Source of the DNA: Massospora cicadina
Taxonomy: Eukaryota; Entomophthoromycota; Entomophthoromycetes; Entomophthorales; Entomophthoraceae
Length of the DNA stretch: 64,000 nt
NCBI GenBank assembly: GCA_022478985.1
Contig: JAKSZP010017347.1
Coordinates: 54,360-118,359 of the forward strand
Reading direction: 5' to 3'
Positions 33,111 through 44,999 of this stretch are shown in pieces (positions within the stretch are counted from its first letter, which is position 1; every line of letters starts with the position of its first letter). The notes beneath the pieces are model-generated. The model had not been told where the DNA came from. It worked only from the letters and a program-made list of their open reading frames with translations, and made no database searches. A program made the translations under genes and the position numbers.

Positions 33111-34030
33111 TTGATAGTAGAAATCTCTTTATATTTTTGAAATAAAGCGATAGCCTGATCTTTCTGTGGTTCTGACAACCCCATTAATTCATCGCATGAT
33201 ACAACTGCCATTACACTGAGCTGTGGATCAAAAGGAAGACCAAATTCCTCCAGCGACCCAAACTCATAAACCAAAAGAACCTCCTCAATGGGGATTAATT
33301 GCAAATATGCCACAATTTGGTGCGGCGGATTTTCAGTGGTACCATTTGAAGATTTGCAAAAAAAGCTTTAATCTCCCTCTGCCCTGGTAATATAATGCCT
33401 GGGGTTATGTGGGGATCAAGCCGTTGTTGCTGATATGTCCCAATAACCTCCCTTAGAGACCGTCTGAAACTTCTATCACCAAGTCAGTGTTTACTATAAC
33501 TTGATGACCAGATGGAATAGATATAGGTCCAGCAGCTCTGAGCAGCAGCCCTTGATATTCATAAATCTGTTGAGGAAGAACCCAGGTTTTGCCCTTTAAC
33601 TGATGGTCGTGCACTGGAATTACTCCGATGCTATAAGCTAGATTAATATTCCCCATATGCACCGGATCATTTGCACTCTGCTAGAGGTGAAGTGAATTAG
33701 GATTTGCTGACCCAATATTGCAAAAGTCTCACCTGTCATATCAATTACAGCCCCATAGTGTCATAAGAAAGCGGTTCCAATTAGCAGATAATAATTGCTA
33801 TTAGGTAACACTATAGCTTGGGCTACCACAACAGAAGCGCACTGTATGTTCCCTCAGAGACCGTGTTTTCCACTCCAGCAGTTCCGTATACCACCTGGTG
33901 GTCCGCGTCCAAGTTTTAATGACAGCCTGGCCACCAACTTTGTGAATACTATATTGATGGGGGCACCATTATATATGATGGCCCAGACTTGGGTTTTAGC
34001 TACAACCAGGTCACAATAAGTACATTTGGA
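33080..34030 (-). pseudogene. B2 protease and linker
   Basis: Active-site region AIIYNGAPINIVFTKLVARL at about 33985-33925 (D-S/T-G reads Y-N-G, so inactive), the distal block SNYYLLIGTAF near 33800, then LPQQIYEYQGLLLRAAGPIS-type linker at 33580-33520 and SLEEFGLPFDPQLSVMAVVS at 33255-33195 before RT. The B1 copy keeps NTGAPVNIV. Confidence 0.82.
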
Positions 34031-34249
34031 GTAAGATGCGTCTCAACTGTTTATAACATGGACATCTAAGGAGTCTCTGTTTCCAAGGAAACACGCAATC
34101 CCCTCACTGATTCTGGTGTATTGTTTGATAATAGTGTTAACTGGAAGAGCGACGCTTACCACTTGCAAGAAAGGTGCATCAGAGGAGGGATCTAACTTTT
34201 CAGGGGAAATTTGGTCAAACATTTGACAAGCATATGGCTCAACCTGCAT

Positions 34250-35250
34250 CTGAGACCCTTCTCCCGCCATAGCCGCAGATGGCCCTCATGTCAAAGTATT
34301 CACCCCCCTAACTGTCTGCTGATATAATACTGACTCGTTGTGCAAGGGAGCTTCCGCTGAATATTCTAAAATGGGTTCAGGTGGGACGTTTGGGTTTGGT
34401 ATAGCGGAGGTAGAAAAGCCATCTCTACTCCGCTCTAACTTTTCCTTGGTAGTACTGTTCTGACTGTACACAAGAGACTTGTTGATTGGGGCACCACCGT
34501 ACCATATGCCCCTGTCAACTGCATTTTAAACAGCTGACCTCATAGGGCCCACGTCCCTGATTAATGTGAAACAATCCACGTCAAGAGTTGGGCTGGAAGT
34601 GATAATTAAATTTAGGTTTAGGGCGATGGTTAGGTTAGTGACAATAAGCAGGTATGGGACGGACGCTTACCTGCTGCGGGTAAATGGTGGAATCTGAACT
34701 GGACTAACAAAGTTCCCCAAGTAAGATGATTCAGCAGGGTAGCGGAAGGATTCCGCTCTGTATAAGGTGGAGGGAAGTTGGCTGATATACGATGCAAAAA
34801 CTGAAATTTTAAGCAAGGGTACATCTTCATCCAAAATTGTGGTCATAACGTTATATAGCTCACGGTATGGATTCACAGCAGAAGTCATCGCAATACACAC
34901 ATCAGATTCAGAAAAAATATCAGCCCCAATTAGCATGTGAGCTTCCACCGTAAATTGCTCAGCAAATGTGGTGAGGGTCTCATTCTGATGAAACCCAATA
35001 GTCAAAAACTTGGCCTTCCGCTGTGACATCCTTGCATTTCCGCCAAACAACCACAGCACCGTCTCTTTGACTACTTGGTATGTAATGGAACTGCCTGAAA
35101 GATAACAAATGACTTGATCAGCACTTCCAACATCAAAGGTAAAAATCAACAGTTTTGCTCTATGTCACTTTGAGACTCCTTTTTTCACAGTTTCAAATCA
35201 TTTAAAGAACCCATGGATATTCCCTTCACGATCATATGGAATCAGTTTAT
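34250..35250 (-). pseudogene. B2 gag
   Basis: The 160-residue open frame at 35149-34667 is the capsid-like part (QRKAKFLTIGFHQNETLTTF, AEQFTVEAHMLIGADIF). The zinc knuckle CLKC-x4-H-x4-C is readable near 34530-34490, with one stop inside. The equivalent B1 protein is at 45240-45960. Confidence 0.85.
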
Positions 35251-35429
35251 CACTTCAAACCTCCTGGAGCAGCTCATCTTGTTTTTTAATCACAGCGTCC
35301 AACGCAAGTTTCAGCTCCATATATGCAGCTGGACCATCGTGATGTGCAAAATTTCTATTAAGACAACTAGGATGTAACATAGCCGGCAACTGAGTTTTTC
35401 TCATGTTATGATTGATCAATGGTCCCCCT

Positions 35430-35443
35430 GTAGTGAGCACCAC
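35430..35443 (-). promoter_or_regulatory. B2 primer-binding site
   Basis: Minus strand reads TGGTGCTCACTAC directly after the 5' LTR end, the same as in B1 and F1. Confidence 0.7.
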
Positions 35444-36021
35444 TAATGTAAAATTGGCAGAATTGTTTAAGATACGCTGTAAGGGTTTAATCACAGGGTC
35501 AAACCACTGAGCAATTGGAACTACATTATGAGGATCGTTGGCCCCTTGGAGCACACTTAAATTTTTTAAAATATAACATAATAGGGAGCAATATCTTTTA
35601 AAACACTTCGTTTATTGTAAATAATCTGAGCTGATCCTTACTAATCCGCTTACTCTCTCTATCATAAACAACTTCTCTTCTCTCAATCGCTCATCTAACT
35701 TATATACAGCAGCTTCAGATGATACCGTTCTCATAGCTTGGACTATATTATTCCGCTGATTCTCCTCAGTTTCAGCTTGTTATTCTTTTAGCTCTTTATC
35801 GCCCTAATTGTAGGTGATTTAATTTATATTCATTTAATGTTGACATCGCCTTATTGCCTTATTGCCTTATTTTGAGGCGATCCAATAATAAATCATTATA
35901 TCCAAATATCACCTCATCTTGAGGCACTCAAATGATCAAACCTAATGTCATGTTCAGCGGATTTTAACAATACGCCCTAGCAATTGCCAGCTTATTGTCC
36001 ATTCATATCAGAATTGCGACA
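35444..36021 (-). repeat. B2 5' LTR
   Basis: 578 bp. Minus start TGTCGCAATTCTGATATGAA. The inner end has drifted (taatgtaaaa versus tgttgtaaaa in the 3' LTR). Confidence 0.9.
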
Positions 36022-37589
36022 ACCTCCTCAAACAGGCCTTTCTCATTTATTTTCAAGTTCAAAAACAACGCATAGTTTCCCAAGGGTTGCCCCATCTGAT
36101 TCTTAAATCTGAAGGTGAAGGAGTTCAAAAATTGTGTTAAGGAGATTCTGGAACGTGAGATGATTGTACTTCCAAGACTTCTGTGGTGTCTCCCATACTC
36201 CCAGTCCCAAAATCAAGTAGTTAGTTCTATCTGTGTGTAGATTACTGGCAGATAAACACATTAACTTAGTCTGACCCTTATCCTATTCTGTTGATGGAGT
36301 CCATTTTCTAGATAATTTTGGGGAGTTGGGTATTCACCAAGCTGGACCTGGTCAAAGCATTCAATCAAGTTCCTGTGATTGTGGAGCAACAACATTACAT
36401 GAACTTCAAGTGCCACTTGGTGGTGTTCAAATACAAGGTGATGTCCTTTGGTCTCAAGAACGCCCCGGTAGTATTACAGCGTACCATCAACATTGTTTTG
36501 GGAATACTGATTTGGAAATGCTGCGTAGCATACATGAACAATATCTTTGTATTCTCCAAGGACAAATGGGATCAAAAGGGCGATGTGCTGAGAATTCTGG
36601 AGTCCCTTGATAAGGCGAACCTCTACTTTAGGCTGTAAAAATGTGAATTCTACAAGGACTCTGTCTCCTTCTTTGGTAACATAGCCTTCCAAACGGGGAT
36701 GGCCATATGCCCTGACAAGTTGAAGGCGGTGAGTGAGTGGTCAGCCCTAGAGATAGAACTGGCGTGTTAATTTTTCTAGGTGTGGTAAATTTCCTGCAAT
36801 GTTTTTCTAAAGACTCTCCAAAATTTGCCTCACACTTGACCTGTCTGACAGGGCAGGTGCTGTTCCGTTGAGGAGAGAATGAGAAGTAAGCTTTTTCAAG
36901 CCGTCAAGGAGAGCCTCATGATGGCACTGGTACTTGCCCACCCTGATGCCGACCGCCCTTTAATAGTGGATACCAACACTCAACTTCACGATTGGGATGG
37001 TTCTTCTTCAGGAGGAAAAGATGGGGTAGACCATCCTATAAGCTACTTTAGTAGGAAAGTGCTGCCCACTGAGATGAATTAACTTGTTTACAATAAAGAG
37101 AACATGATGACTGTAACATCTATGGAGGAATGGCAACATCACCTGCAGTATGCCTGGCACTATTTATGATCAGAACGGACCACCGCACCCTCAATTATAC
37201 AAAAGCCCGATGTGTATAAACGAGCGCAAGGCTTGGTAGCATCTCTAGCTGGAACAGTATGATTTCACGATTGTGTATAAGCATGTGGAGAGCAACTTCA
37301 TTCCAAACCTCCTAAACAGAGACCCAGTAATGGCCTTCCCAAAGGAGGAGTTGGATGCCTACACCACGGCAACTATGTTGCTCCCAAATGAGTTCAAAGC
37401 CATCAAAATGCCACCCATAAACTGACGGACAAGCTCCAGGGCGCCCAGCAAAGCTCGGAGTATAGGGCCACACTTTGTAAAGACCTGTAGGAGAGGATTA
37501 AGAACAAACATCACAAGAACTTACGTAAAGAGAAGGGCCCCATCTTTCACAAAGGGCACCTGCGGCTTCCCACCTGCAAGCTCCAGGAA
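36022..37589 (+). pseudogene. C RT, RNase H and start of integrase
   Basis: Continuation of C after B2. Connector (FIFKFKNNA, KVKEFKNCVKEILEREMIV), then RT: ELGIFTKLDLVKAFNQVP (36318-36370), VMSFGLKNAPVVLQRTINIV (36440-36500), catalytic loop AYMNNIFVFS near 36525-36555 (YxDD reads YMNN, so dead), thumb to 36740. RNase H: RPLIVDTNTQL near 36955 and the ISYFSRKVLPTEMN block near 37040-37082. Integrase begins KGHLRLPTCKLQE and is cut at 37589 by A1. Confidence 0.85.
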
Positions 37590-38921
37590 TGTAAGTCTGG
37601 GGTAGCATCCCCTCTACCTAGATTGAGCGGTGTTCTCATTCCCCACTAAAAAGGGTCCAAAGAGGGCAGCTGTTCCTCTCTTCACGCGGGGTGATCCTGC
37701 CCATGTGGTAGACAAGCGTTGGGTAACAGCTATCCCTCTGAAGAACCCACCCCCATCCCCCACAATTTCCTCTGCCAAATTAGTATGGCGAATTGAGGAA
37801 ATCTACACTGGAATAATTGAAAATTGCTACCCAGATGGACTGAAAAGTACTTACAAAGACGATGGCACCAAGCCCTCAAAATTTAGGTCTGGAAGTCTTA
37901 GATTCTTAGTAACAAAGCCTTAAAGGCTCGCTCATTCTGTAAATGGGAATCAAGGGTCATATCCTTAGCAAAACTTTCTAATGGCATCGGGCCATTGGGA
38001 TATATTGTCGTCAGTTTGTAACCTGTTTCAAGGTCGCTAGGGACAAAGCCCAATGGGAGTGTACCTCATAATATGAATGTGTTCAGTGAAGCGTCCTCAG
38101 TTAAACTCACCAATGGCATTGTGTCATTGGGAAATGATGTTGCTGATTTAAAAACTCTCCTCAAAATCATCGGTGACAAAGCCTGACAGGCATGTACCCT
38201 CACCTCAAAAATTAGGATTTTCTTTTGTTACATCTTGCTTGGTCAAATGGATGCCAAAGCAACCAGGTGTGGGCAAGTTAATATCTTAAACCCATTTCCG
38301 ACCTCTTGGGACCACTCCTACATTTTGTGGCCTTGGGAAGTTCCCATCACCCATCAGGCAAGAAACCATCATGCTAACTGTCAAAAACGTGGTGACCCCT
38401 CATTTTGGGCATACAAGGTCAAATTGACATTGACTCAGCCTTCTGCCAACAATTTAGAAGTCAGTTTGAAGTATATTATTCTCCCCCTCCCACACAAAGT
38501 TTGCTGGGTTAGGCAAATCCTTGAGGGCCCTAATTCTGAGTGTTTCTAAATTATTTTCCAAATCAATCGTCTATCTAATCAGTTATACTCATGCTGAGAA
38601 AATTGACAGTTACTTTTCTAACTTTATTTTTAATAAAAATCCTGTCTCCCAAAACCAAATTTATTATGATGAAATTTAAACCACCCTCCCCGACCTCATT
38701 TTATCCAGCTCTCAAATCTGCAGGCCATGTTGCCATGTTTTCCTGGTTCGTTGCTGGGTTAATATTCACAATCATGGCACATTACCGCTCGTTGGAAAAA
38801 TTTTCTGAATGGTTTTATGTAATTGATGCAGCAGTGCCTCTGACATTATGACCTGTCATTTGGGTGTTTCAATGCTCAATATGGCAGGTCATTATTAAAC
38901 TTAATTTGCACAATAATGACA
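37590..38921 (+). repeat. A1 5' LTR
   Basis: 1332 bp, TGTAAGTCTGGGG to AATAATGACA. It aligns with 42760-44080 and 56007-57437. A hydrophobic reading frame (38591-38851) lies in its 3' part. The two A1 LTRs differ by many substitutions and short indels, so the insertion is old. Confidence 0.88.
38591..38851 (+). other. hydrophobic ORF within A LTR
   Basis: 86 residues from ATG 38591: basic N-terminus with a first hydrophobic stretch (TFLTLFLIKIL), then a strong helix (VAMFSWFVAGLIFTIMAHY, residues about 51-69). The equivalent part of the solo LTR at 57200-57420 also reads as hydrophobic helices (VVSILFVFGFFFTLIL; MLLAFWLAFLVLTHL). It could be a small membrane peptide or a gag leader. No family recognised. 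Confidence 0.4.
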
Positions 38922-39339
38922 ATTTCAATTATCCATTCTTTTCAGCCATTTCCGCCCTCCTCGTTAAGATGGGTGCAGCAGTAGTCATCTTTGATCAGAT
39001 AAATAGGGTTGTTTAGGAGTTCTACTATGGCCGCACTGGCCCAGTGTATCCAAAATTTACTTAGCCCACCCTCCGATATGGGATTTTCATGCTAGGAGCC
39101 TCTGAGGTGGCATTAGTTTCAAATCCCAGGTCCAGGTCAGTATCTGTATTGATTCCAAAAGTCTGTAGTCCCTGCACCCATGCTAGTATATTCTGGCACT
39201 CTGACATATGAATCATCTACCCCCATCACAAACCTTGTGTCTTCCACCAATACAGTTGCAATCACTTCCTTATCTACAGACTCAATAATATCGGCCAATA
39301 AGGAAAACCTCCTTCTTTATATTACCAATGTTAAATTAG

Positions 39340-39660
39340 CATCTGATCACACCAGATGTCTTTCAAGGCCTTAGTTGATACTGGAGAAGAGGGTAACTTT
39401 ATGAGTCTAGAGTTGGCCCAACAGCTCGATATTGACCTGGATGTGGGTCCTAAGGTGATGGTTGCCTCATCGGCCTCTCAGCCATCCTATAAATTTTGAC
39501 GCCCCGTGTCTTTCTCAATCCATAAGTTTAGCTTTTGCGACATTTCTCTTCTATGCTCAACCTCATGTTCTCAGTAATTTTGGGGGTGGATTAGTAGCGC
39601 TGGCATCATGTAAGAATCCACCTGGAGACAAAGATCCTGTCTTTCTCCAATAATCAGGTG
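39340..39660 (+). pseudogene. A1 aspartic protease
   Basis: ALVDTGEEGNFMSLELAQQL near 39366-39425 keeps the D-T-G triad but has EE where A-T is usual. Then DIDLDVGPKVMVASSASQ and a distal part in other frames to about 39660. Confidence 0.75.
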
Positions 39661-39939
39661 GAGGGATAGTTTATATTAGTGGATATCTTCACTCAACCTT
39701 GTGGCTGTAGTTCAATTACAACTTTTGTTTCCCCCATTGGTCTTCCTCCAGATTTTCCCGCTGAGTTGATGGAATATCATAGCATTTTTGACTCTACCAA
39801 GGCTGATCGCCCTCCCTCTCATACAAAATTCAACTTGGGGCTTTGAACAATGGTACAGGTAGCTAACATAAACTGTCCACTTTACCCGCATACAGCGGAG
39901 AAAGGAGGTTGCTTTTAACACATGGCTGGATGACATACT

Positions 39940-41130
39940 TCAGAAGGGTTGGCTATTTAAATAAACTTTTCAAATGGCCTATCCCATCATCTTTTTAAAG
40001 AAGGCCAATGGCTCCCTTTGTCCCTGCGTTGATTTTGGCCATCTAAATAAGATCACAGTCCATGACCCCTACCCATTGCCGTTGGAGCAGACAGTTAGCC
40101 AAGAAATTGCCAAATTGTGTGAGTACTCCAAACTAGATCTTGTTGATACCTTTAATAAGATTTTGATGATGGAAGGTTAGGAATGGCTTAGAACTATCCT
40201 AACGAAAAGGGGCATCTTCCAGTTTTTAGTGATGCCTTTCAGGCTAAAGAATGCACCATTCACGTTCTAGAGGATGATTGATAGTGTGCTGGGTGATCTC
40301 CTGTTCACCTGCGCTGTCATTTATATTGACAATATACTGGTACATTCCCCTACTCATGAACAACATGCAAAGGACTTGGAAGCGGTAGTGGAGGCCTTAC
40401 ATAAGGCGGGCCTGTTCTTCAAACCTTAAAAATGTGAGTTTCTATTGGGAGGAAGTCACCTTCTTGAGTAATCTCGTCTTAAATAATGGGTATGCTATTT
40501 CCCCCAACAAGTTAGACGCCATCTGAGAATGGCCAACTCCAACGACCCAAAAAAACAATTGAGAAGCTTCATGGCACTATAATTTTTTTTAAGAAGTTCT
40601 CCTCTGCCCTAACACAGTTGACCGCCCCATCTCATCCACTCACGGGTAAAGGTGTTCCCTTTTGTTGGACGTCTGAGTTCTAGCAGGCATTTTGGTTGAA
40701 TAAAGAGGTGTTTTTGTCACTCCCCAACCTAAAACATGTGGACCCCTTCAAACCCTATGTAATAACATGTATTGCGTCATCTGTTGCAGATGGGACTATA
40801 TTGCTTCAGGAGCATAAGGTGCTGGAACACCCAGTCGCCTGTTTTTCCCACAAGTTCTCTCCAAATAAGCAGTCCTGGGCCATCTACAATTAGAGCTGGC
40901 AGCATTGGTGTGGGCCTTGACCCACTGGCGGTATCTTTTAAAGGGCACTAAGCACGAGTTAACCATGAGAATAGTCATCAAGCCCTCCTTTAATTCCTCA
41001 AACCACAGAGGTTGGCACACCGGCAGGCCCAAACCTACTGGGATTTGTGCAGCTTTAAATTTAAATATGAGTTTTTGAAAGGAGAGTTGAGTGTTCTTCC
41101 TAACTTCTTAATTGTAACCCCGCACTTTGC
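39940..41130 (+). pseudogene. A1 reverse transcriptase and RNase H
   Basis: AYPIIFLKKANGSLCPCVDF at 39975-40035, HLNKITVHDPYPLPL, YSKLDLVDTFNKI near 40127, the FRLKNAPFTF-stop-RMID block near 40240-40285 (stop replaces Q), catalytic loop IYIDNILVHS near 40321-40350 (reads YIDN), thumb, then RNase H with PYVITCIASSVADGTILLQE at 40750-40820 and the SHKFSPNKQSWAIYN block at 40850-40893. Confidence 0.88.
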
Positions 41131-41389
41131 CCTGTAGACTTAGATGAGGCAGATCTGGTCACCTTCATCCCTCCCACCCAAATCTTATGCATTGTCACTG
41201 CTTGGTTTCAACAGTGGACTTAGCTCCAGATTCACCCCTAATATCCCGAGTTTTGGAAGCGCAAACGGCCTGTGCAGAAGGGGTGGACCTTTTAAGCAGT
41301 TGTCCTCCCTGCGTTAAAACATTCCTTGTATTCTCTGGCTGAGTGTCTCATTAAATTATAGTTGAGGGTTTGGGTTCCTCCTCACCTTC

Positions 41390-42410
41390 GAGACGAAATG
41401 ATTTAGGCTCACCATGATCATCCCACAGCGGGACATCCAGGGAATAGAAGTGCTCAACTTGATCATACATACCTATAATTAGGTGTGTTTGTTAAAAGAT
41501 GTTCTGGTATGGATTTCCAATTGCGTAACTTGTGCATGGGCCAAGTCAGACCGATCTTTAAAGAATGGTCTTCTTCATCTTTTAAAATAAGCATAGGGTC
41601 CATGGACATTGGTGTCCATGGACTTCATCATTGAGCTTCCCAGCTTCAATGAGTTTACAGCAGTAATGGTGGTTGTTGACCACTTCACAAAATTTCCCTT
41701 TTTATCCCTTGTTCCTCCACTATCACTTCTGTGTAAACTGCTTGATTTTCATGCTCCATGTGTTCTCAATGTTTAGCCTCCCACAGTAGATTGTCAGCGA
41801 CCACAGGCCCCAGTTCATGGCACAATTCTGGAATAAACTCTTGGTGACCTTGAAGATAACACCCTGCCACTCCACCGTGTACTACCCCAATCTGATGGCT
41901 AATCTGAATTGGAAAATCATATCCTTGAACAATACCTGCGCTGCTACATGGCTACGGCTCAGGATATAAGGTCTGATGATCTCCCCCTTGCTCAGTCTGC
42001 ATATAATAATGAAACATATGCCTCCACTGGATTCTCTCCATACAAAGCGACCTTAGGGGTACAACCCCTCATTCTCAGTTGGCCCATATCTTTGCCCAGA
42101 GGTACCAGCCCCTCTGATCATTCTCAACATATATGGACAACGCAGTCCTTAGTTCAAGAGCATCTCAATTTGGACTATAAGCGAGTACAAGCAGTTTGCA
42201 AATCAGAAACAGCTTCTGGCTCACAAAATCAAGGTTGGTTCACATGTCATGCTTGATACACAACATTTGCAAAAGCAGGTGCTCTCGTGTAAGTTCACAA
42301 GCAAATGCTCAGGTCCTCACTTGGTAGAGGAAGATTTGGGTAATAGCGCTTTCTGGTTGAAATTGCCACCTCACTGGAAGCAACACCCAGTCTTCCATGT
42401 GTCTCAGTTA
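41390..42410 (+). pseudogene. A1 integrase
   Basis: Finger with SNCVTCAWAKSD near 41520-41552. Core with the MDFIIELPSFNEFTAVMVVV reading near 41620-41680 (first D present) and the NLNWKIISLNNTCA / LENHILEQYLRCY region (41905-41945; the acidic third position is retained in one frame). FSPYKATLGVQPLILSW at 42030-42075. The end, HPVFHVSQLFPFKG at 42390-42425, is the standard integrase C-terminal block. Confidence 0.85.
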
Positions 42411-42439
42411 TTCCCGTTCAAGGGGGCAATCTTTTCAGA

Positions 42440-42660
42440 TCCAGAGCATATTGTGATCAAGGATGCGGAGGAGGCTAAAGTAGAGAGCATCCTGTATTCC
42501 CGCAAATCTTGGCAATTATTCAAGATCTCATCGCTTGGAAAGGCTATCCAGTCTATGAGTACAGTTGGGTTAGAAACTACAAATGTGCAAACAGCTCAGA
42601 GCTAGTTGAGGCTTTCCATACTTCTCACCCAAAATCTCCTTGTCCTCCCCCAAAGATTGC
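42440..42660 (+). pseudogene. A1 chromodomain
   Basis: AEEAKVESILYSRKSWQL at 42470-42520; the next frame gives QDLIAWKGYPVYEYSWVRNY (42515-42575) and SELVEAFHTSHP. This is a clear chromodomain broken by one frameshift, identifying A as a chromovirus. Confidence 0.85.
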
Positions 42661-42759
42661 TGGATTGATGGCAAATAGATTACCTAAAGCCCACAAAAAT
42701 GTTGCTCTCATGCAATTCCCCAGTGATGGCGCCCCCCTTTTGGCAAAAGGGAAGGGTAA

Positions 42760-44080
42760 GGTAAGTCTGGGGGAGCATCCCCTCTACCTAGATTGGGCGG
42801 TGTTCCCATTTCCCAGTAAAAAGAAACCTAAGAGGGCAGCTGCCCCTCTCATCACTCAGGGTTATCTTGCCCATGTGGTAAACAAGCGTTGGGTAACAGC
42901 TATCCCTCTGAAGTCCCACCGCCTGTCCATAAAAATTCCTCCACTGAATTAGTACAGCAAATTGAGGAAATCTTCACTCAAATAATTGAAAATTGCTACC
43001 CCATGAACTGAAAAGTACTTATGAAGATGGTGGCACCAAGCCCTCGAATTAAGGTCTGGAAGTCTTAAATCCTTGGTAACAAAGCCTGATGGGCTCGCTC
43101 ATTCTGTAAATGGGGAATCAAGGGTCATATCCGCAGAAAACTCACTAATGGCATCAGGTCATTGGAAAATATTGTTATAAGTTTGACCTGCTTTGAAATC
43201 ATCAGGTATAAAGCCCGACGGTGTGTATCTCATAATACAATGTGTGCAGTGAAAAATTCTCAGTTAAACTCACCAATGGCATTGTGCCATTGGGAAATGG
43301 TGTTGCTGATTTGAAACTCTCCTCAAAAACATCGGTGACAAAACCTGACAGGCATGTACCCTCCCCTCAAAAATTAGGATTTTTTTGTTACATCTTGCTT
43401 GGTCAAATGGATGCCAAAGCAACTGGGTCCTGGTGGGTTGGATATCCAAAACCCATTTCTGACCTCTTGGGAAAGTTCCTACATGGGGTGGCCTCAGAAG
43501 GTTCCCGTCACCCATCAGGAAAGACACCATCATGCTAACCATCAAAAAATGTGGTGAAACCACAATTTGAGCATCCAAGGTCAAACTGACAATGATCAGC
43601 CCACCGCCAACAATTTTAAAGTCTGTACAAAATTGATTTTATTTCCTCCTCCCACTCAAAGTTTTCTGGGTTAGCAAATCCTTGAGGGCTCCAATCCTGA
43701 GTTTCTCTAAGTTATTCCCCAAATCAATCGTCTTCTAATCAGTCATAACACACTGAGAAAATTGTTGGATGATTTTCCAACTTTATTTTTAATAAAAATT
43801 TTGTTTCGAAATCCAAATATATTGGGATGAAATTTAAACCACCCTCCCCAAACCAAATTTTATCCAACTCTCAAACCTACAGGCCTAGGCCATGTTTGCC
43901 TGGTTTGTCGCTGGGTTAATATTCACATTTATGGCCCATTGCCACTCATTGGCAAAAAAATTTCTGGTCAATTGATTGTCATTCACGCAGCAGTGCCTCT
44001 GGTATTCAGGCCTGTCATTTGGGTGTTTCAGTACTTAATCTGGTAGGTCAGTCTAAAATTAACTTGCTGCAATCATGACA
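42760..44080 (+). repeat. A1 3' LTR
   Basis: 1321 bp, preceded by the purine-rich aaaagggaagggtaag. The first base is G where the 5' copy has T. It ends AATCATGACA next to AGGAG. Confidence 0.87.
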
Positions 44081-44386
44081 AGGAGGAGGCAATAAGCGCA
44101 TTTCATGACCACCCCTTGCATGGACACCTGTAATGAAGAAATGATAGAGTTCCTGTCCCAAAGTTAATCTTGGCCAGGGATGCCTACCGCCATGAGGAAG
44201 TAGATTTTGAAATGCTTAACCTGCGGCCAACTCAATAATGCCAGGCAGAAGCCCTAGGGAAACTAAAGCCACACCAGATCACGAATATGTTCTGGTCCTC
44301 ACTAAGTGTAGATTTCATAACAGAGTTTCTAAATGCAAAGGTTATGATGCTGTCATGGTGGTAATGGACAGACTGACCAATTATGC
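44081..44386 (+). pseudogene. C integrase, middle fragment
   Basis: Between A1 and B1. EAISAFHDHPLHGHL completes the zinc-finger histidines cut at 37589. Then WSSLSVDFITEFLNAKGYDA and VMVVMDRLTNYA, the start of the catalytic core, cut by B1 at 44386. Confidence 0.9.
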
Positions 44387-44948
44387 TGTCATGATTCTGA
44401 TATGACTGGATGATAAGCCTTAAGTCATGACAGCGGAATGAGTATAATCTTTAATAATGATTTGGAGTTATGATTATTTGAGAGTTCTGAGATGAGGCGA
44501 TATTAGGATATAACATTATTATTGGACTGCCTACAAATAAGATGATAGGTGATGTTGACATTTGATATGTCAGGTAGATCACCTTGAACTAAGGCAAAAG
44601 TGAATTTAATGATACCATACTTTACTGGAGCCAATGAGAATATAATGGAACTGAATAACTAATCTAAGCAAACAGTATCATCCAAAGTTGCTGACATATA
44701 AGCGAGATGGGGTGACTGAAAGAGTAGTATTGTCAAGTAGAAGAAAGTGAGAGGACCAGGGATGATTTTCTAAAATAATAAAGATAAAATAAGGAAGCGT
44801 TGTCAGGGCAATTTCTCCATATTAATTAAAGATTTATTATAGTTGTTTCAAGGATGACAATCGTCATATCGTCAGTCCTAGCTCAGTGGGCGTAACCCTG
44901 TGCAGAAATCCTTTAATGTATTATGGATATACCGCCAAAGTTATAACA
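44387..44948 (+). repeat. B1 5' LTR
   Basis: 562 bp, TGTCATGATTCTGATATGAC to GCCAAAGTTATAACA. Noticeably diverged from its partner at 49851-50418. Confidence 0.93.
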
Positions 44949-44963
44949 GTGGTGCTCACTACC
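44949..44963 (+). promoter_or_regulatory. B1 primer-binding site
   Basis: gTGGTGCTCACTACC, one base after the LTR; the same 13-mer as in F1 and B2. Confidence 0.72.
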
Positions 44964-44999
44964 AGGAGCCCATTGATCAAAGATAAAAATGATATAAAA

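Larger units (their letters stand above)
29977..36021 (-). mobile_element. complete Ty3/gypsy element B2 nested in C
   Basis: 6045 bp with LTRs 29977-30549 and 35444-36021, flanked by the exact 5-bp duplication ACCTC (29972-29976 and 36022-36026). Same family as B1: LTRs start TGTC(A/G)CAATT on the minus strand and the primer site is shared. Minus order from right: gag, protease, RT, RNase H, integrase. Confidence 0.93.
37590..44080 (+). mobile_element. complete chromovirus A1 nested in C
   Basis: 6491 bp with long LTRs 37590-38921 and 42760-44080. The flanks AGGAA / AGGAG form a near-perfect 5-bp duplication, and the C integrase finger rejoins across it. The internal region has protease, RT, RNase H, integrase and a chromodomain, but only about 420 bp between 5' LTR and protease, leaving little room for gag. 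Confidence 0.88.

Noticed and set aside
44870..44948. tRNA-like A box (tagctcagtggg) near the end of the B LTR
   Set aside because: The other B LTRs have ttgctcattggg or ttgctcagtggt at the same place; no B box or cloverleaf follows, and it is ordinary U5 sequence.
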